DNA of 64,000 nucleotides from an uncultured Chloroflexota bacterium (GTDB lineage Bacteria; Chloroflexota; UBA11872; VXNJ01): assembly GCA_913043205.1 (NCBI GenBank), contig CAJWLF010000008.1, positions 29,509 through 93,508 of the forward strand. The letters are read 5' to 3'. Below the pieces are notes generated by a model, which saw only the letters and a program-made list of their open reading frames with translations, had not been told where the DNA came from and made no database searches. The position numbers and the translations under genes are program-made. Below are positions 35,509 to 44,841 of the stretch, one piece after another (position 1 is the stretch's first letter; each line of letters starts with the position of its first letter).

Positions 35509-36366
35509 TCAATTATTGTCTTTGCTGCTTTGTGATTTTTGTGGGCTCGGATTATGAGTGATGATGATTTGCTGGGCGATTTCTTCATATGAGTCGACCA
35601 TAGCATCAACCATAGACCGTCCTGCTTCATAGCTGGCTGCTCTAGCATCACCCAATGCTCCGTTTTTAGTTATTGATTTGAAAGACCAATTGGTGCGTAG
35701 ACCTTTGCTTCGAGCCGATCTGCGATAGGTTATTTCATCGTTTTGAATGCTTCCTTCACTAATTTCTTCCACCCTAACTAGATCCGGACGAACATACATA
35801 AGTTCTGAAGTTTCTATCTCGCATCCATGGCCTACGAACTCCGAGTGGAGCATTTGTGCTTCGATGTTGTCTGGCTCTAATTCTGGAAGGTCTATAGCCC
35901 CTAAGAATTTAGGGTTATATTCGTATGATAACTGCTGCACCGCTGTACTGATTATCGATTCATTACCGCTATGAAAATTGGCGATCAATAAACATTCAAT
36001 GCCCCAATTATTAATAGACTCATATAGATTTCGTAGTAGAGCTAATATTGTTTCAGGTCTGAGCGTTATGGTCCCTGGGAAGTCCATATGGTACGCTGAC
36101 ATACCCCACGGTATGGGTGGCATTACTAGTACTTGAGGATACATCCGAGAAGATAACATCCGGGTCATCTCTAGCGCCATGGCCAAATCGGTCTCTAGAG
36201 CTGTATTAGGACCATGCTGCTCGATTGATCCGAGAACTAAGATTGCTAATTTAATGTCTTGCTTGACCTCGTCAAACTGGGTCGAGGTCATGCTAACCAA
36301 TTCTAAAGGTTTCAAACCTTTGAGATGATATTCTGGTGTTTTTGATCTGGCCAAGGTTAGTCTCAA
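35509..36366 (-). CDS. creatininase-family amidohydrolase
   Basis: 285 residues with the intact creatininase metal site: VLGSIEQHGPNTALETDLAM (Glu, His, Asp ligands), ANFHSGNESI, and VGHGCEIETSELMYVRPD with the late Glu. The family includes creatininase, riboflavin-pathway formamide hydrolases and mycofactocin-type amidases. The substrate is unknown. It is followed directly by a degenerate paralogue and is divergent from coaX. Confidence 0.88.
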   Translation of the reverse strand: MRLTLARSKTPEYHLKGLKPLELVSMTSTQFDEVKQDIKLAILVLGSIEQHGPNTALETDLAMALEMTRMLSSRMYPQVLVMPPIPWGMSAYHMDFPGTITLRPETILALLRNLYESINNWGIECLLIANFHSGNESIISTAVQQLSYEYNPKFLGAIDLPELEPDNIEAQMLHSEFVGHGCEIETSELMYVRPDLVRVEEISEGSIQNDEITYRRSARSKGLRTNWSFKSITKNGALGDARAASYEAGRSMVDAMVDSYEEIAQQIIITHNPSPQKSQSSKDNN

Positions 36367-36433
36367 GTGATAAGTACGACCCTATTTAGGGAAGACACTG
36401 TAACAGTAATCGAACAATATAGAGATATGCAGA

Positions 36434-37207
36434 ATGCTTTTAGTTGTTGATGTAGGTACAACAAATTTTAAAATGGGGGTGTTTAGTGATGGGGATCTGG
36501 TAGAAACTTGGAGGTTTGCTACAGACCGCAAGCGCGAGGCTGACGACTACGCAATCCTAATATCAACTGCCCTACAGAAAGGCGATTTTGTCCCTTCTGG
36601 ATTCAAGGCTGCAATTATGGCTTCGGTTGTACCACCATTAACTCCAGTTATTGCTGAATCATTGACAAAAGCAATCTCTGTTAAGCCCGATATAGTTACG
36701 GCTGATGGGGTGCCTGAGACGAATTTATTGGTCGATGTTCCTCACCAGGTTGGTATTGATCGTGTTGTTAACTGTGTGGCTGCCAGCAAATATTGCCGTG
36801 GTCCAGCGATTGTTGTAGACGTAGGTACGTTTATCACTTTTGATGTAGTAAATGGAGATGGAGACTATGGAGGCGGGGCTATTTCTCCAGGGCCTTCTAT
36901 GTCCGCTGAAGCCATGTTTCGGACTGCTTCCCAGTTGCCTAGAATAGAGCTCAAGCGTCCACATAATTATATTGGGAAGAATACAAATGACTGCATGGAG
37001 TCTGGGCTTTATCTTGGATTTCTTCACCTAATTGACGGTATGTTGAAGTCGATCGGCGATGAAATGGGTAGTGCTCCACAGATAATAGCTACTGGTGGAC
37101 TAGCTGAGGTGTTTGCCGGAGACTTGGATGGTATCGACTATGTATTACCGGATTTGACTTTGCAAGGTCTGTATATTGTCCATTGTCAGATGACGAGCGG
37201 GGAATAA
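36434..37207 (+). CDS. coaX: type III pantothenate kinase
   Basis: 257-residue ASKHA-fold kinase that phosphorylates pantothenate as the first step of coenzyme A synthesis. Visible motifs are the phosphate loop DVGTTNFKMGVF (residues 6-17), GIDRVVNCVAA with the catalytic Asp, VVDVGTFITFDVVN and GGGAISPGPSMSAEAMF. Type III enzymes are not inhibited by CoA. The stop codon overlaps the start of coaBC by one base, which ties pantothenate activation to the next pathway steps. Confidence 0.95.
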   Translation: MLLVVDVGTTNFKMGVFSDGDLVETWRFATDRKREADDYAILISTALQKGDFVPSGFKAAIMASVVPPLTPVIAESLTKAISVKPDIVTADGVPETNLLVDVPHQVGIDRVVNCVAASKYCRGPAIVVDVGTFITFDVVNGDGDYGGGAISPGPSMSAEAMFRTASQLPRIELKRPHNYIGKNTNDCMESGLYLGFLHLIDGMLKSIGDEMGSAPQIIATGGLAEVFAGDLDGIDYVLPDLTLQGLYIVHCQMTSGE

Positions 37208-38400
37208 TGAGCATACTGGCCGGAAAACGGATAATTTTGGGAATAACTGGTAGTGTGGCCGCTTATAAATCGATTTATTTGGCCAGTAACTTAGTGCAAG
37301 CGGGTGCGGTGGTAGATGTTTTACTAACAGAAGCTGCGATGTCATTCGTTGGCAAGGCTTCCTTTGAGGGAATCACGGGACGACGGGCTTATTCGAGCGT
37401 AATGGAAATGACTCCGGAAGGATCAATTTCTCACGTTGAAATCGGCCTTAGTGCGGACGCCATGCTAGTGGCTCCGGCAACAGCTGATATTGTGGCAAAA
37501 CTTGCAATGGGATTTGCGTCAGACATCGTCTCTGCTACTGCGTTATCGCTACGTGGAGCTCTGCTTGTTGCTCCTGCAATGGAATCTCGAATGTATCGAA
37601 ATAAAGCTACTACTGACAACATAGATACTCTAGTGTCTAGGGGTGTACATGTGATTGCTCCTAACACAGGCCGGTTGGCTTCAGGAGTAGACGGTGAAGG
37701 TAGATTGCCAGAGCCTGATGAATTGATTGATGAATTAAGAGGGAGACTAGGGGCTGAGGGACCACTTAGAGGCAAGCGGATAGTGGTTACTGCTGGTGGT
37801 ACACGAGAACATCTGGACCCAGTGAGGTATATAGGTAACAGGGCTACTGGGAAACAGGGAGTGGCTTTGGCAGTGGAGGCCCGGGATCGGGGAGGTATGG
37901 TAACGCTGATAGTGGCAAATCCTTCAATCCGAATTCCCGGTGGATTGAAAGTGATTTCTGTGAGTAATTATGCTGAGCTTGAGAAAGCAACGAAGTTGGA
38001 AGTTGCATCGTGTGATGCGCTAATAATGAATGCTGCAGTTGGCGATTTTCTTCCTGAGCAGGTTGCTGAGTGCAAAATTAAATCTGGGGAATCCGGGATA
38101 GTTTTAGAACTAAATAGATCCCCGGATCTTTTAAGTTCGGTTTCCGGTGAGTTCATTCGCATTGGATTTGCAGCAGAAACAAGCGAATTAGAGGATAATG
38201 CTAGAAGGAAATTGAAGATTAAGTGCTTAGATGCAATAGTTGCCAACGATGTCGGGTCTGCTTTTGCTACTGACACCAACGAGGTGACTATCATTAGGGC
38301 TGATGAATCAACGATTAAGGTTCCTAAGCAAAGTAAGGAGGGTATTGCTACTCGTGTAATCGACGAGCTTATCGAGATGTTTAGTTTGCGGGAGGCCTAA
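37207..38400 (+). CDS. coaBC: bifunctional phosphopantothenoylcysteine decarboxylase/phosphopantothenate-cysteine ligase
   Basis: From ATG 37207 (MSILAGKRIILGITGSVAAYK) the FMN-dependent CoaC domain has the active His in SHVEIGLSADAMLVAPAT and PAME where many enzymes have PAMN. The CoaB ligase domain follows with VTAGGTREHLDPVRYIGNRA and the Lys motif AVGDFLPEQVAECKIKSG. Together they convert 4'-phosphopantothenate to 4'-phosphopantetheine. The CoaC flap reads LASGVDGEGRLPEP, where E. coli has Cys in this segment. It overlaps coaX by one base; the same frame opens 24 nt earlier. Confidence 0.95.
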   Translation: MSILAGKRIILGITGSVAAYKSIYLASNLVQAGAVVDVLLTEAAMSFVGKASFEGITGRRAYSSVMEMTPEGSISHVEIGLSADAMLVAPATADIVAKLAMGFASDIVSATALSLRGALLVAPAMESRMYRNKATTDNIDTLVSRGVHVIAPNTGRLASGVDGEGRLPEPDELIDELRGRLGAEGPLRGKRIVVTAGGTREHLDPVRYIGNRATGKQGVALAVEARDRGGMVTLIVANPSIRIPGGLKVISVSNYAELEKATKLEVASCDALIMNAAVGDFLPEQVAECKIKSGESGIVLELNRSPDLLSSVSGEFIRIGFAAETSELEDNARRKLKIKCLDAIVANDVGSAFATDTNEVTIIRADESTIKVPKQSKEGIATRVIDELIEMFSLREA

Positions 38401-38440
38401 GGTTATTTTCCACAATAGTGGGTATTGATTAGAGGCGAAG

Positions 38441-38785
38441 ATGGCGCAAATTCAGCAAGATGCATTGCGGCGAACTGGTTCAGGACGGCCAGATTTGCTG
38501 CAGAGAGTATTATTGGATCCGATTAGAGATGTGGGTGACGATGATAGTGGGGTGGGTAATGAAGTAGGTGATGTGGGCGGTGTCGTGTTCAACCCTATTG
38601 TTTCTAATAATGACCATGAGTTTAAAGTCGCGCAGTTGATGACAGACGTTAATGCTGAGCATGATGATTTAAGCTCGCAACCAACGCAATTTGTATATTT
38701 ACGAGATGTGGGCTTGTTGTGTCTAGTGGGTGTCGTGGCAGGAGCTTTGTTCGGATTTGTCGCTGGATTATCTGTGTTTCCGTAA
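38441..38785 (+). CDS. small protein with C-terminal transmembrane helix
   Basis: 114 residues, not recognised. The N-terminal 85 are hydrophilic and acidic (RDVGDDDSGVGNEVGDVGGV), followed by one hydrophobic helix at the very end (LLCLVGVVAGALFGFVAGLS), so it looks like a tail-anchored membrane protein. It follows coaBC by 40 nt on the same strand and may be co-transcribed with it. Confidence 0.5.
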   Translation: MAQIQQDALRRTGSGRPDLLQRVLLDPIRDVGDDDSGVGNEVGDVGGVVFNPIVSNNDHEFKVAQLMTDVNAEHDDLSSQPTQFVYLRDVGLLCLVGVVAGALFGFVAGLSVFP

Positions 38786-38829
38786 GGACATTTCGTGATT
38801 GTAAACCATGAATAAAAGGTCAGGGTTTG

Positions 38830-39300
38830 TCAGGCACCTACAGGCGTTCCATCTGGCAGAAATTCGGCAGGACAGGATCCAGCGATCGAGGCCCGTAGCG
38901 GCAGAGCTTTTTCGTCGACTTCGATGCCAAGACCTGGTTCCTCAGGGATCTTAAAACATCCTTCGGACGGAATGTGATGTACAGGGCATTTCATGTGTTT
39001 GCCCTTTAAGTCCCAAAGGGTTTGCTCGATCCCTGCGATGGCAGTCATTGTAATTACACCGCCGCGCCAAAATCGCTGCCTGTACATCATCTGCCACAGA
39101 TACTGTATGCGAGTGGGGTCTTGTCCGATTAGCATGGGCTTTAGCTAATCAATAGCAGAGACTATGGATCTCTCTCCATTCAAGTAATGCTTCCCTCCAA
39201 CCTATTGTTCCGTCGGAAGCACTAACTTGTACAAAGACCCAATTGAGCGAGTCCCATTTACAGTGAAGAGTTCTATAGATTCGACGGATAGCGTGCTCAT
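38830..39300 (-). pseudogene. decayed enolase-superfamily (galactonate dehydratase-like) gene
   Basis: The minus strand starts with SVESIELFTVN (ATG 39300), then needs frame changes to read WVFVQVSASDGTIGWREALL, and continues after stops into [20 protein letters not shown] and [20 protein letters not shown]. It then jumps to the family's C-terminal [20 protein letters not shown]. These are N-terminal, capping-domain and C-terminal parts of mandelate racemase/galactonate dehydratase proteins; the whole metal-binding barrel is missing. Frameshifts, stops and one large deletion show that it is dead. Confidence 0.8.
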
Positions 39301-39392
39301 GTAATGCGACTTCCGATAACTTTTTGCATAGTTAAACTTTTGTTCATGTGCCTAATTACTTTATTGTCGAGCAAATATTATCGTGGACTAAT

Positions 39393-41111
39393 ATGAGCGT
39401 ACCAAGTATCAGGGGCCAACGGTGGGAAATATCCCGACGAGGTCCTCCAGACATATTCGAAGAACATTCCAACATGCGGCCATTGGCCGTACAACTGTTG
39501 TACAACCGTGGCGTTGTCGGTGCCAAGCAAATAGATAGTTTCATGCAAACTCAATTTGAATCGATCGACCCTTTTCTTATGTCCGGAATGGAACAAGCAG
39601 TCAAAAGGCTCTTAGCAGCTCGCCTAGCTGGCGAATCTGTTTGTGTGTACGCTGACTACGATGCAGATGGAGTAACAGCGGCTGCTGTTTTGGTTTCTGC
39701 GCTTAAGTCACTAGGGATTAATACAACGGTCTATTTCCCTAGTCGTACAAGGGAAGGTTACGGGCTCAATATTGAGGCGTTGAAACATATTGCCCAAACA
39801 GGGACCGAATTGATGGTTTCAGTGGATTGTGGAGCAAATGCTACAGAACAAGTCGAACAGGCTGTTCAGCTGGGGATGGATGTGATTTTGACGGATCATC
39901 ATGTGGTTATGAGGGATGTTCCCTCTGCTATTGCTTCCTTAAATCCTGCTGACCCGATGAGCCAATATCCGTTTAGAGGATTATGTGGTGTTGGAGTGGC
40001 TTACAAATTAATCGAAGCTCTTTCTATTGAGACTGATGGGGAAATTGTTCCCGACCATCTGTTGGATTTGGTGGCTTTAGGAACGATTGCAGATGTTTCT
40101 CCCCTCGTGAATGAAAATCGGCACTTTGTAATATGTGGACTAGCCCTAATGCAAAGGCGGCATAGGATAGGATTGGACGCACTTGCACGAGTGTCTGGAT
40201 TGGACTCCGAGGACATAGAAGTTAGTGATGTTGGGTATCGACTTGCTCCTCGAATCAATGCAGCTGGCAGGATGGCAGACGCTCAAGTAGCTTTCGATTT
40301 GCTCATGTCTGAGTCTGAGGATATTGCTGAAAAACTTGCCGAAAAGCTTGAGGTATTGAATAGGCAGCGTCAGCTAGCGACTTTAGAGATCATGAAAAAT
40401 GTAGTTGACGACTATGTTTCGACAACAGGGTTGCCAATATTTGCTATTAACGATAACTGGGCATCTGGGGTTGTCGGTTTGGTAGCCGGCAGGGTTGTGG
40501 AGGAATATGGAGTTCCGGCCTTCATAGGTAGTTACGAATCAGGAATAGTTCGTGGTTCTGTTAGGGCTCCTCAGGGGTTTGATGTGATTGCTTCACTGGA
40601 AAATTGTGCTAATTATCTTAATACCTTTGGCGGACATAGAGCTGCTGGAGGCTTCAGCTTAGATGAGGCTAACATCACATCATTCAAGAGAAAGTTGTTT
40701 GAGTATTGGGAAAGCATTCCGTCGACAGAGAAGGGGGAACTGGTGCTAGAGGTTGATTGTCGGTTATATCCGGCCAGTGTTAATTCGGATACCTTGTCCG
40801 TTCAGACCGAACTAGCACCATATGGAATGGGTTTTTCACAGCCTGTCTACGTTTGTGAGAAGATGTCCTTAGATCGAGTTACTACTATTGGCAAGGATGG
40901 GGCGCACGTTAAGCTGCGATTTGCCGAGTTGTCGGCGACGGTTGATTGTGTGTGGTTTAGGGGCGGACGGTATGTTAATCAGTTGCGTAAAGGTGGTCGC
41001 TATGATGTTGCCTTTACGCTTCGCAAAAATAAGTTCCGCGGTGGCGACATGCTAGAAATGAATGTTGAAGATGTCCGTGTAAACGCGGTTGAATCTATGG
41101 ACTTGGGTTAA
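39393..41111 (+). CDS. recJ: single-stranded-DNA-specific exonuclease RecJ
   Basis: About 572 residues from ATG 39393 (an upstream in-frame GTG at 39348 extends it). DHH-family motifs: VYADYDADGVTAAAVLV, VDCGANA, LTDHHVV with the DHH, and LVALGTIADVSPL. The DHHA1 region has GGHRAAGGFS, and the C-terminal OB-like domain ends with VNQLRKGGRYDVAFTLRKNK. RecJ degrades single-stranded DNA 5' to 3' in recombination and mismatch repair. Its stop overlaps the relA/spoT start by one base (TAATGA). Confidence 0.94.
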   Translation: MSVPSIRGQRWEISRRGPPDIFEEHSNMRPLAVQLLYNRGVVGAKQIDSFMQTQFESIDPFLMSGMEQAVKRLLAARLAGESVCVYADYDADGVTAAAVLVSALKSLGINTTVYFPSRTREGYGLNIEALKHIAQTGTELMVSVDCGANATEQVEQAVQLGMDVILTDHHVVMRDVPSAIASLNPADPMSQYPFRGLCGVGVAYKLIEALSIETDGEIVPDHLLDLVALGTIADVSPLVNENRHFVICGLALMQRRHRIGLDALARVSGLDSEDIEVSDVGYRLAPRINAAGRMADAQVAFDLLMSESEDIAEKLAEKLEVLNRQRQLATLEIMKNVVDDYVSTTGLPIFAINDNWASGVVGLVAGRVVEEYGVPAFIGSYESGIVRGSVRAPQGFDVIASLENCANYLNTFGGHRAAGGFSLDEANITSFKRKLFEYWESIPSTEKGELVLEVDCRLYPASVNSDTLSVQTELAPYGMGFSQPVYVCEKMSLDRVTTIGKDGAHVKLRFAELSATVDCVWFRGGRYVNQLRKGGRYDVAFTLRKNKFRGGDMLEMNVEDVRVNAVESMDLG

Positions 41112-43519
41112 TGACTACGGATTTCAAATTTGATGAATATGGTGCGAAGTATTCATCCCATAACCCCCAACTAGTAAGCATTTCCGAACTGCTTGCACGT
41201 GCAGGGGAATACATAGTTGGGCCACATCGGGATAGCGCTATGTCTCTAATAGAGGATGCATACCAATACGCCTTGGAGGCGCATGATGGTCAAAAGCGCC
41301 TTTCTGGTGAAGACTATATATATCATCCTTTATCCGTTTCATTATTGCTAACCGAGTTGCGGTTAGACGAAGCAGCTATTGCAGCAGCTCTGTTGCATGA
41401 CGTCGTAGAAGATTCTGATACTTCGTTGTCTGTGATCAGGGAACGATTCGGTCCTGAAGTAGGAGATCTAGTGGACGGGGTTACCAAATTGACAAGGCTG
41501 GATCTAACCAATCTTGAAGATGAACAGGCATGGACGCTCAGAAAAATGTTTCTGGCTATGGCACGTGACATTAGGGTGGTGCTCGTTAAGCTAGCGGATC
41601 GTATGCACAATATAAGGACTGTCCATGCTCTGAACGATGCTAAGAGACAAGCTTATTGTGCAGAGACACTGGAAATATACGCTCCGTTGTGTGGAAGGCT
41701 TGGGATTTGGACTTGGAAATGGCAGCTTGAAGATGGAGCGTTTAGGTATACCAAACCTGATTCTTATCATGAGATTGCGTCGATGTTAGATGCCCGTCGT
41801 GTGGAACGTGAGTCAATGGTTAAACAAGTAATTGATGAGCTCAGGGGGGATATTCAAAAAAGTGGTTTGCAGGCTGATTTATCTGGGCGGGCCAAGCACA
41901 TATATAGCATTTTCAGAAAAATCCAACGGAACAAAGTCGAATTTGATCAAATATATGATCTGATTGCTATACGTGTGATTGTTCAAACTGTAGAACAGTG
42001 CTACCAAATACTGGCAATGGTACATTCGAAATGGAGGGCTATACCTGGTCAGTTTGATGATTATATTTCTGCCGCTAAGCCGAATAAGTATCAGTCATTA
42101 CACACGGCGGTGATGGGTCCCAGCGGTAGTCCGTTTGAAGTTCAAATCAGGACTGAAGAGATGCATAGGGATTCTGAGTATGGGGTAGCCTCTCACTGGA
42201 GGTATAAGGAAGGACGGCTTGGTCCTGAAGCTTTTGATGAGAAACTAGCTTGGGTTAGGCAGGTTCTCGAATGGCAAGAGGATCTTGATACTGCAGCTCC
42301 ATTGATAGATATTTTGAAGGCTGATGTATTTGCTGATCAGGTATTTGTCTTTACTCCCAAGGGTGACGTGATTGATCTGCCTCGAGGCGCTACGCCTGTC
42401 GATTTTGCTTATCGGATACATACTGAAGTTGGGCATACATGCATTGGGGCCAAGATAGGTGGAAGGCTGGTTCCATTAAGGCATGAGCTACAGAATGGTG
42501 ATTTGGTAGAGGTGCTGACTAGTAAGTCAAGCAAGGGGCCCAGCAGAGAGTGGTTGACAATTGTTCGCACGGGTCATGCACGAGATAAGGTCAGGCAGTG
42601 GTTCAAGCGGGAGCAAAGGGAGGAGAATGAAGAATTTGGACGCAATCTAATTGATCGGGAGCTTAAGCGATTGGGGCATGATGGCCTAGATGCGTTGCCA
42701 GATGCGGATTTGTCTAGGGTTGTAGATAGACTGTCGTTTGTTAATTCTGCTGGATTGTTTGCTGCGGTGGGCTATGGAGCGGTGACCACTGCTCAAGTGA
42801 TCAATAGATTAGGTCTCGAAGCCCCTTCACACGATAAGCAGCTGTTTGGACCAGTTTCAGTCACAGACGGGCAGATACGAGAGACATCCTCACTTATAGA
42901 CGGAGAGGGTGTCAGTGATTTATATACAAGGGTTGCTTCTTGTTGTAGCCCTCTTCCCGGAGATCAAATAATTGGTTATATAACACGAGACAGGAGGGTT
43001 ACTGTGCATCGAATAGATTGTCCTAATATTGTGAAGACTCCCGATTCTGAGCGACTAGTGAAAGTGGTTTGGGGTGCAAGACGAATAGTTAATTCACTAG
43101 GTTTACCTTCGAGAATTGCAGAATGTTGTACGCCCTTACCAGGGACACAGATCGCTGGTTCCTTAGGTGAAAATGAAGTGATTGTTCACAAACAAGATTG
43201 TTCACGCTTAGATGAAGTTACTGACGCACTTGTGCAGGTTAGTTGGGGGCGAGAAGAACAAGCTAGTTTGCCGGTCACGTTGATCGTAGAGGCGGCGGAC
43301 AGAGAAGGTCTCCTGCGTGATGTCGCTACTGTTGTCGCTGAGGAGGGATACAACATAATTTCGGCTAATGTACAAACTAACGACGATAGTGTTGCTGAGG
43401 TTAGAGTCAGTATGGAAATACCGAGCCTGGATGAATTGACAAGATTGCTCAATCGCTTACAGTCTGTACGGAGCGTAATAGCGACTCGTCGTGAACGTAT
43501 TGCGAGGGCCGTAAGATGA
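41111..43519 (+). CDS. relA: bifunctional (p)ppGpp synthetase/hydrolase RelA/SpoT, with two Cys-Cys domains
   Basis: 802 residues. The HD hydrolase is intact (His72, LLHDVVED at 94-101, RMHNIRT at 164-170). The synthetase domain has GRAKHIYSIFRK (259-270), YDLIAIRVIV (282-291) and EVQIRT (343-348). TGS lies at about 405-470 (VFVFTPKGDVIDLPRGATPV), ACT at about 720-795. Between TGS and ACT there are two zinc-finger/RIS-like motifs: CCSPLPGDQI (611-620) with Cys637, and CCTPLPGTQI (672-681) with Cys697. A single such domain is usual. The product controls ppGpp levels and the stringent response. It overlaps the next gene by 4 nt. Confidence 0.96.
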   Translation: MTTDFKFDEYGAKYSSHNPQLVSISELLARAGEYIVGPHRDSAMSLIEDAYQYALEAHDGQKRLSGEDYIYHPLSVSLLLTELRLDEAAIAAALLHDVVEDSDTSLSVIRERFGPEVGDLVDGVTKLTRLDLTNLEDEQAWTLRKMFLAMARDIRVVLVKLADRMHNIRTVHALNDAKRQAYCAETLEIYAPLCGRLGIWTWKWQLEDGAFRYTKPDSYHEIASMLDARRVERESMVKQVIDELRGDIQKSGLQADLSGRAKHIYSIFRKIQRNKVEFDQIYDLIAIRVIVQTVEQCYQILAMVHSKWRAIPGQFDDYISAAKPNKYQSLHTAVMGPSGSPFEVQIRTEEMHRDSEYGVASHWRYKEGRLGPEAFDEKLAWVRQVLEWQEDLDTAAPLIDILKADVFADQVFVFTPKGDVIDLPRGATPVDFAYRIHTEVGHTCIGAKIGGRLVPLRHELQNGDLVEVLTSKSSKGPSREWLTIVRTGHARDKVRQWFKREQREENEEFGRNLIDRELKRLGHDGLDALPDADLSRVVDRLSFVNSAGLFAAVGYGAVTTAQVINRLGLEAPSHDKQLFGPVSVTDGQIRETSSLIDGEGVSDLYTRVASCCSPLPGDQIIGYITRDRRVTVHRIDCPNIVKTPDSERLVKVVWGARRIVNSLGLPSRIAECCTPLPGTQIAGSLGENEVIVHKQDCSRLDEVTDALVQVSWGREEQASLPVTLIVEAADREGLLRDVATVVAEEGYNIISANVQTNDDSVAEVRVSMEIPSLDELTRLLNRLQSVRSVIATRRERIARAVR

Positions 43520-44625
43520 TCGATTCTGTTGTAAGTCGGGTGTCTGAGTTTGAACTGAAACGTGAGCGAATTCTGGGGTTGATGGACAAGCAGAATTGGG
43601 ATTGGGTAGTAATTTCCAGTATTTCTGGTTTTTCTTGGGCTACTGGTGGTGGTCGATCGTATATAAATACATTCGACATTAAGGGTGTTGCCAGTCTGTT
43701 GTATTCACGAGACCGCACTGTCCTATTGACTTCGAATGTCGAAATGCCGCGTCTAAAAGATGAGGAGGTTGACGGGCTTCCGCTGGAATTTGCGGTCCTG
43801 CCGTGGCACGAAGCTTATTTTGAACCTGATGAGGGAATCAGTGGAATCATTAAGGGAACGGTGGCAGCTGATATTTCTATTCCTGGGACTATCGATGGGA
43901 ATCGCGAACTCATGAAATTGCGATTGGATTTACTTGGGGTAGAGCAAGAAAGATTAGCTGATCTGTGTAGGGAAACTAGTGAAAGTATTCAGGAAGTGGC
44001 TCGGAAGTTCCAACCTTTGCAAACTGAGTTTGAAGTTGCGTCTGCTATGGCTGAAGAATTGAATGGGAAGGCAATTTTGAGCCCTGTACTACTAGTAGCT
44101 TCAGATGAAAGGCTGTTTAGGCATAGGCACCCCTTGCCTACAAATAAAGAGATTGAACGATATGCAATGCTAGTTGCTTCAACTACTCGGTATGGGTTGT
44201 ACTGTTCGGTGACACGATTGGTGCACTTTGGGGCTTTGCCAGTCGAACTCGCTGAAAAATCTGAAGTTTGTGCAAATATTGATGCGTCGTATTTGTCGTC
44301 TACGGTCCCGGGATCCCGTTTGCAGGACGTGTTGGCGGTTGGGAAAAAGGCGTACTCTGATTGGGGTTATCCAGATGAATGGAAATTGCACCATCAAGGT
44401 GGCCTAGCAGGATACGCCTCGCGGGAGATATTTGCCGGTAGTCCTGAAGATTGGAAAATTAATGCAGGTCAATGCTTTGCATGGAATCCTTCGATTGCCG
44501 GTGTAAAAAGTGAAGACACAATATTGACAAAGGAATCCGAGCCGGAAGTGCTTACGGTGTCCACGGAATGGCCAATGATTGATACATATCTAGAGGTAAA
44601 GCGGCCTGGGATACTGGTGAGGTAA
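43516..44625 (+). CDS. M24-family (Xaa-Pro aminopeptidase-like) protein with incomplete metal site
   Basis: 369 residues with the creatinase/prolidase two-domain plan. The pita-bread domain contains TRYGLYCSVTRLVHFG, HHQGGLAGYASREIF and WNPSIAGVKSEDTIL. The His and the last Glu of the M24 metal set are present, but the two Asp ligands (normally in a GxxxGYxSDxTRT-like stretch) read as Ala and Ser/Val. Peptidase activity is therefore doubtful. The start overlaps the relA stop (ATGA). Confidence 0.7.
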   Translation: MIDSVVSRVSEFELKRERILGLMDKQNWDWVVISSISGFSWATGGGRSYINTFDIKGVASLLYSRDRTVLLTSNVEMPRLKDEEVDGLPLEFAVLPWHEAYFEPDEGISGIIKGTVAADISIPGTIDGNRELMKLRLDLLGVEQERLADLCRETSESIQEVARKFQPLQTEFEVASAMAEELNGKAILSPVLLVASDERLFRHRHPLPTNKEIERYAMLVASTTRYGLYCSVTRLVHFGALPVELAEKSEVCANIDASYLSSTVPGSRLQDVLAVGKKAYSDWGYPDEWKLHHQGGLAGYASREIFAGSPEDWKINAGQCFAWNPSIAGVKSEDTILTKESEPEVLTVSTEWPMIDTYLEVKRPGILVR

Positions 44626-44841
44626 TCGATGCATCACTTAGTTTGCATCAGTCGTCCCGAATATTCTGGGGCGATGATTTTGATTGCTTCGGATGAGGAT
44701 AGTTCGACTTGTTGAATTCGGAACCGGTAAGAATGACAGGTGATATGGAAGATTCATTTTGTGAATGCACTCGACAGAAATTGATCAAATTCAAAGGGCC
44801 CGGACTGCTTTGATTACAGATCCAGCTGGAGGCTTATTGCA

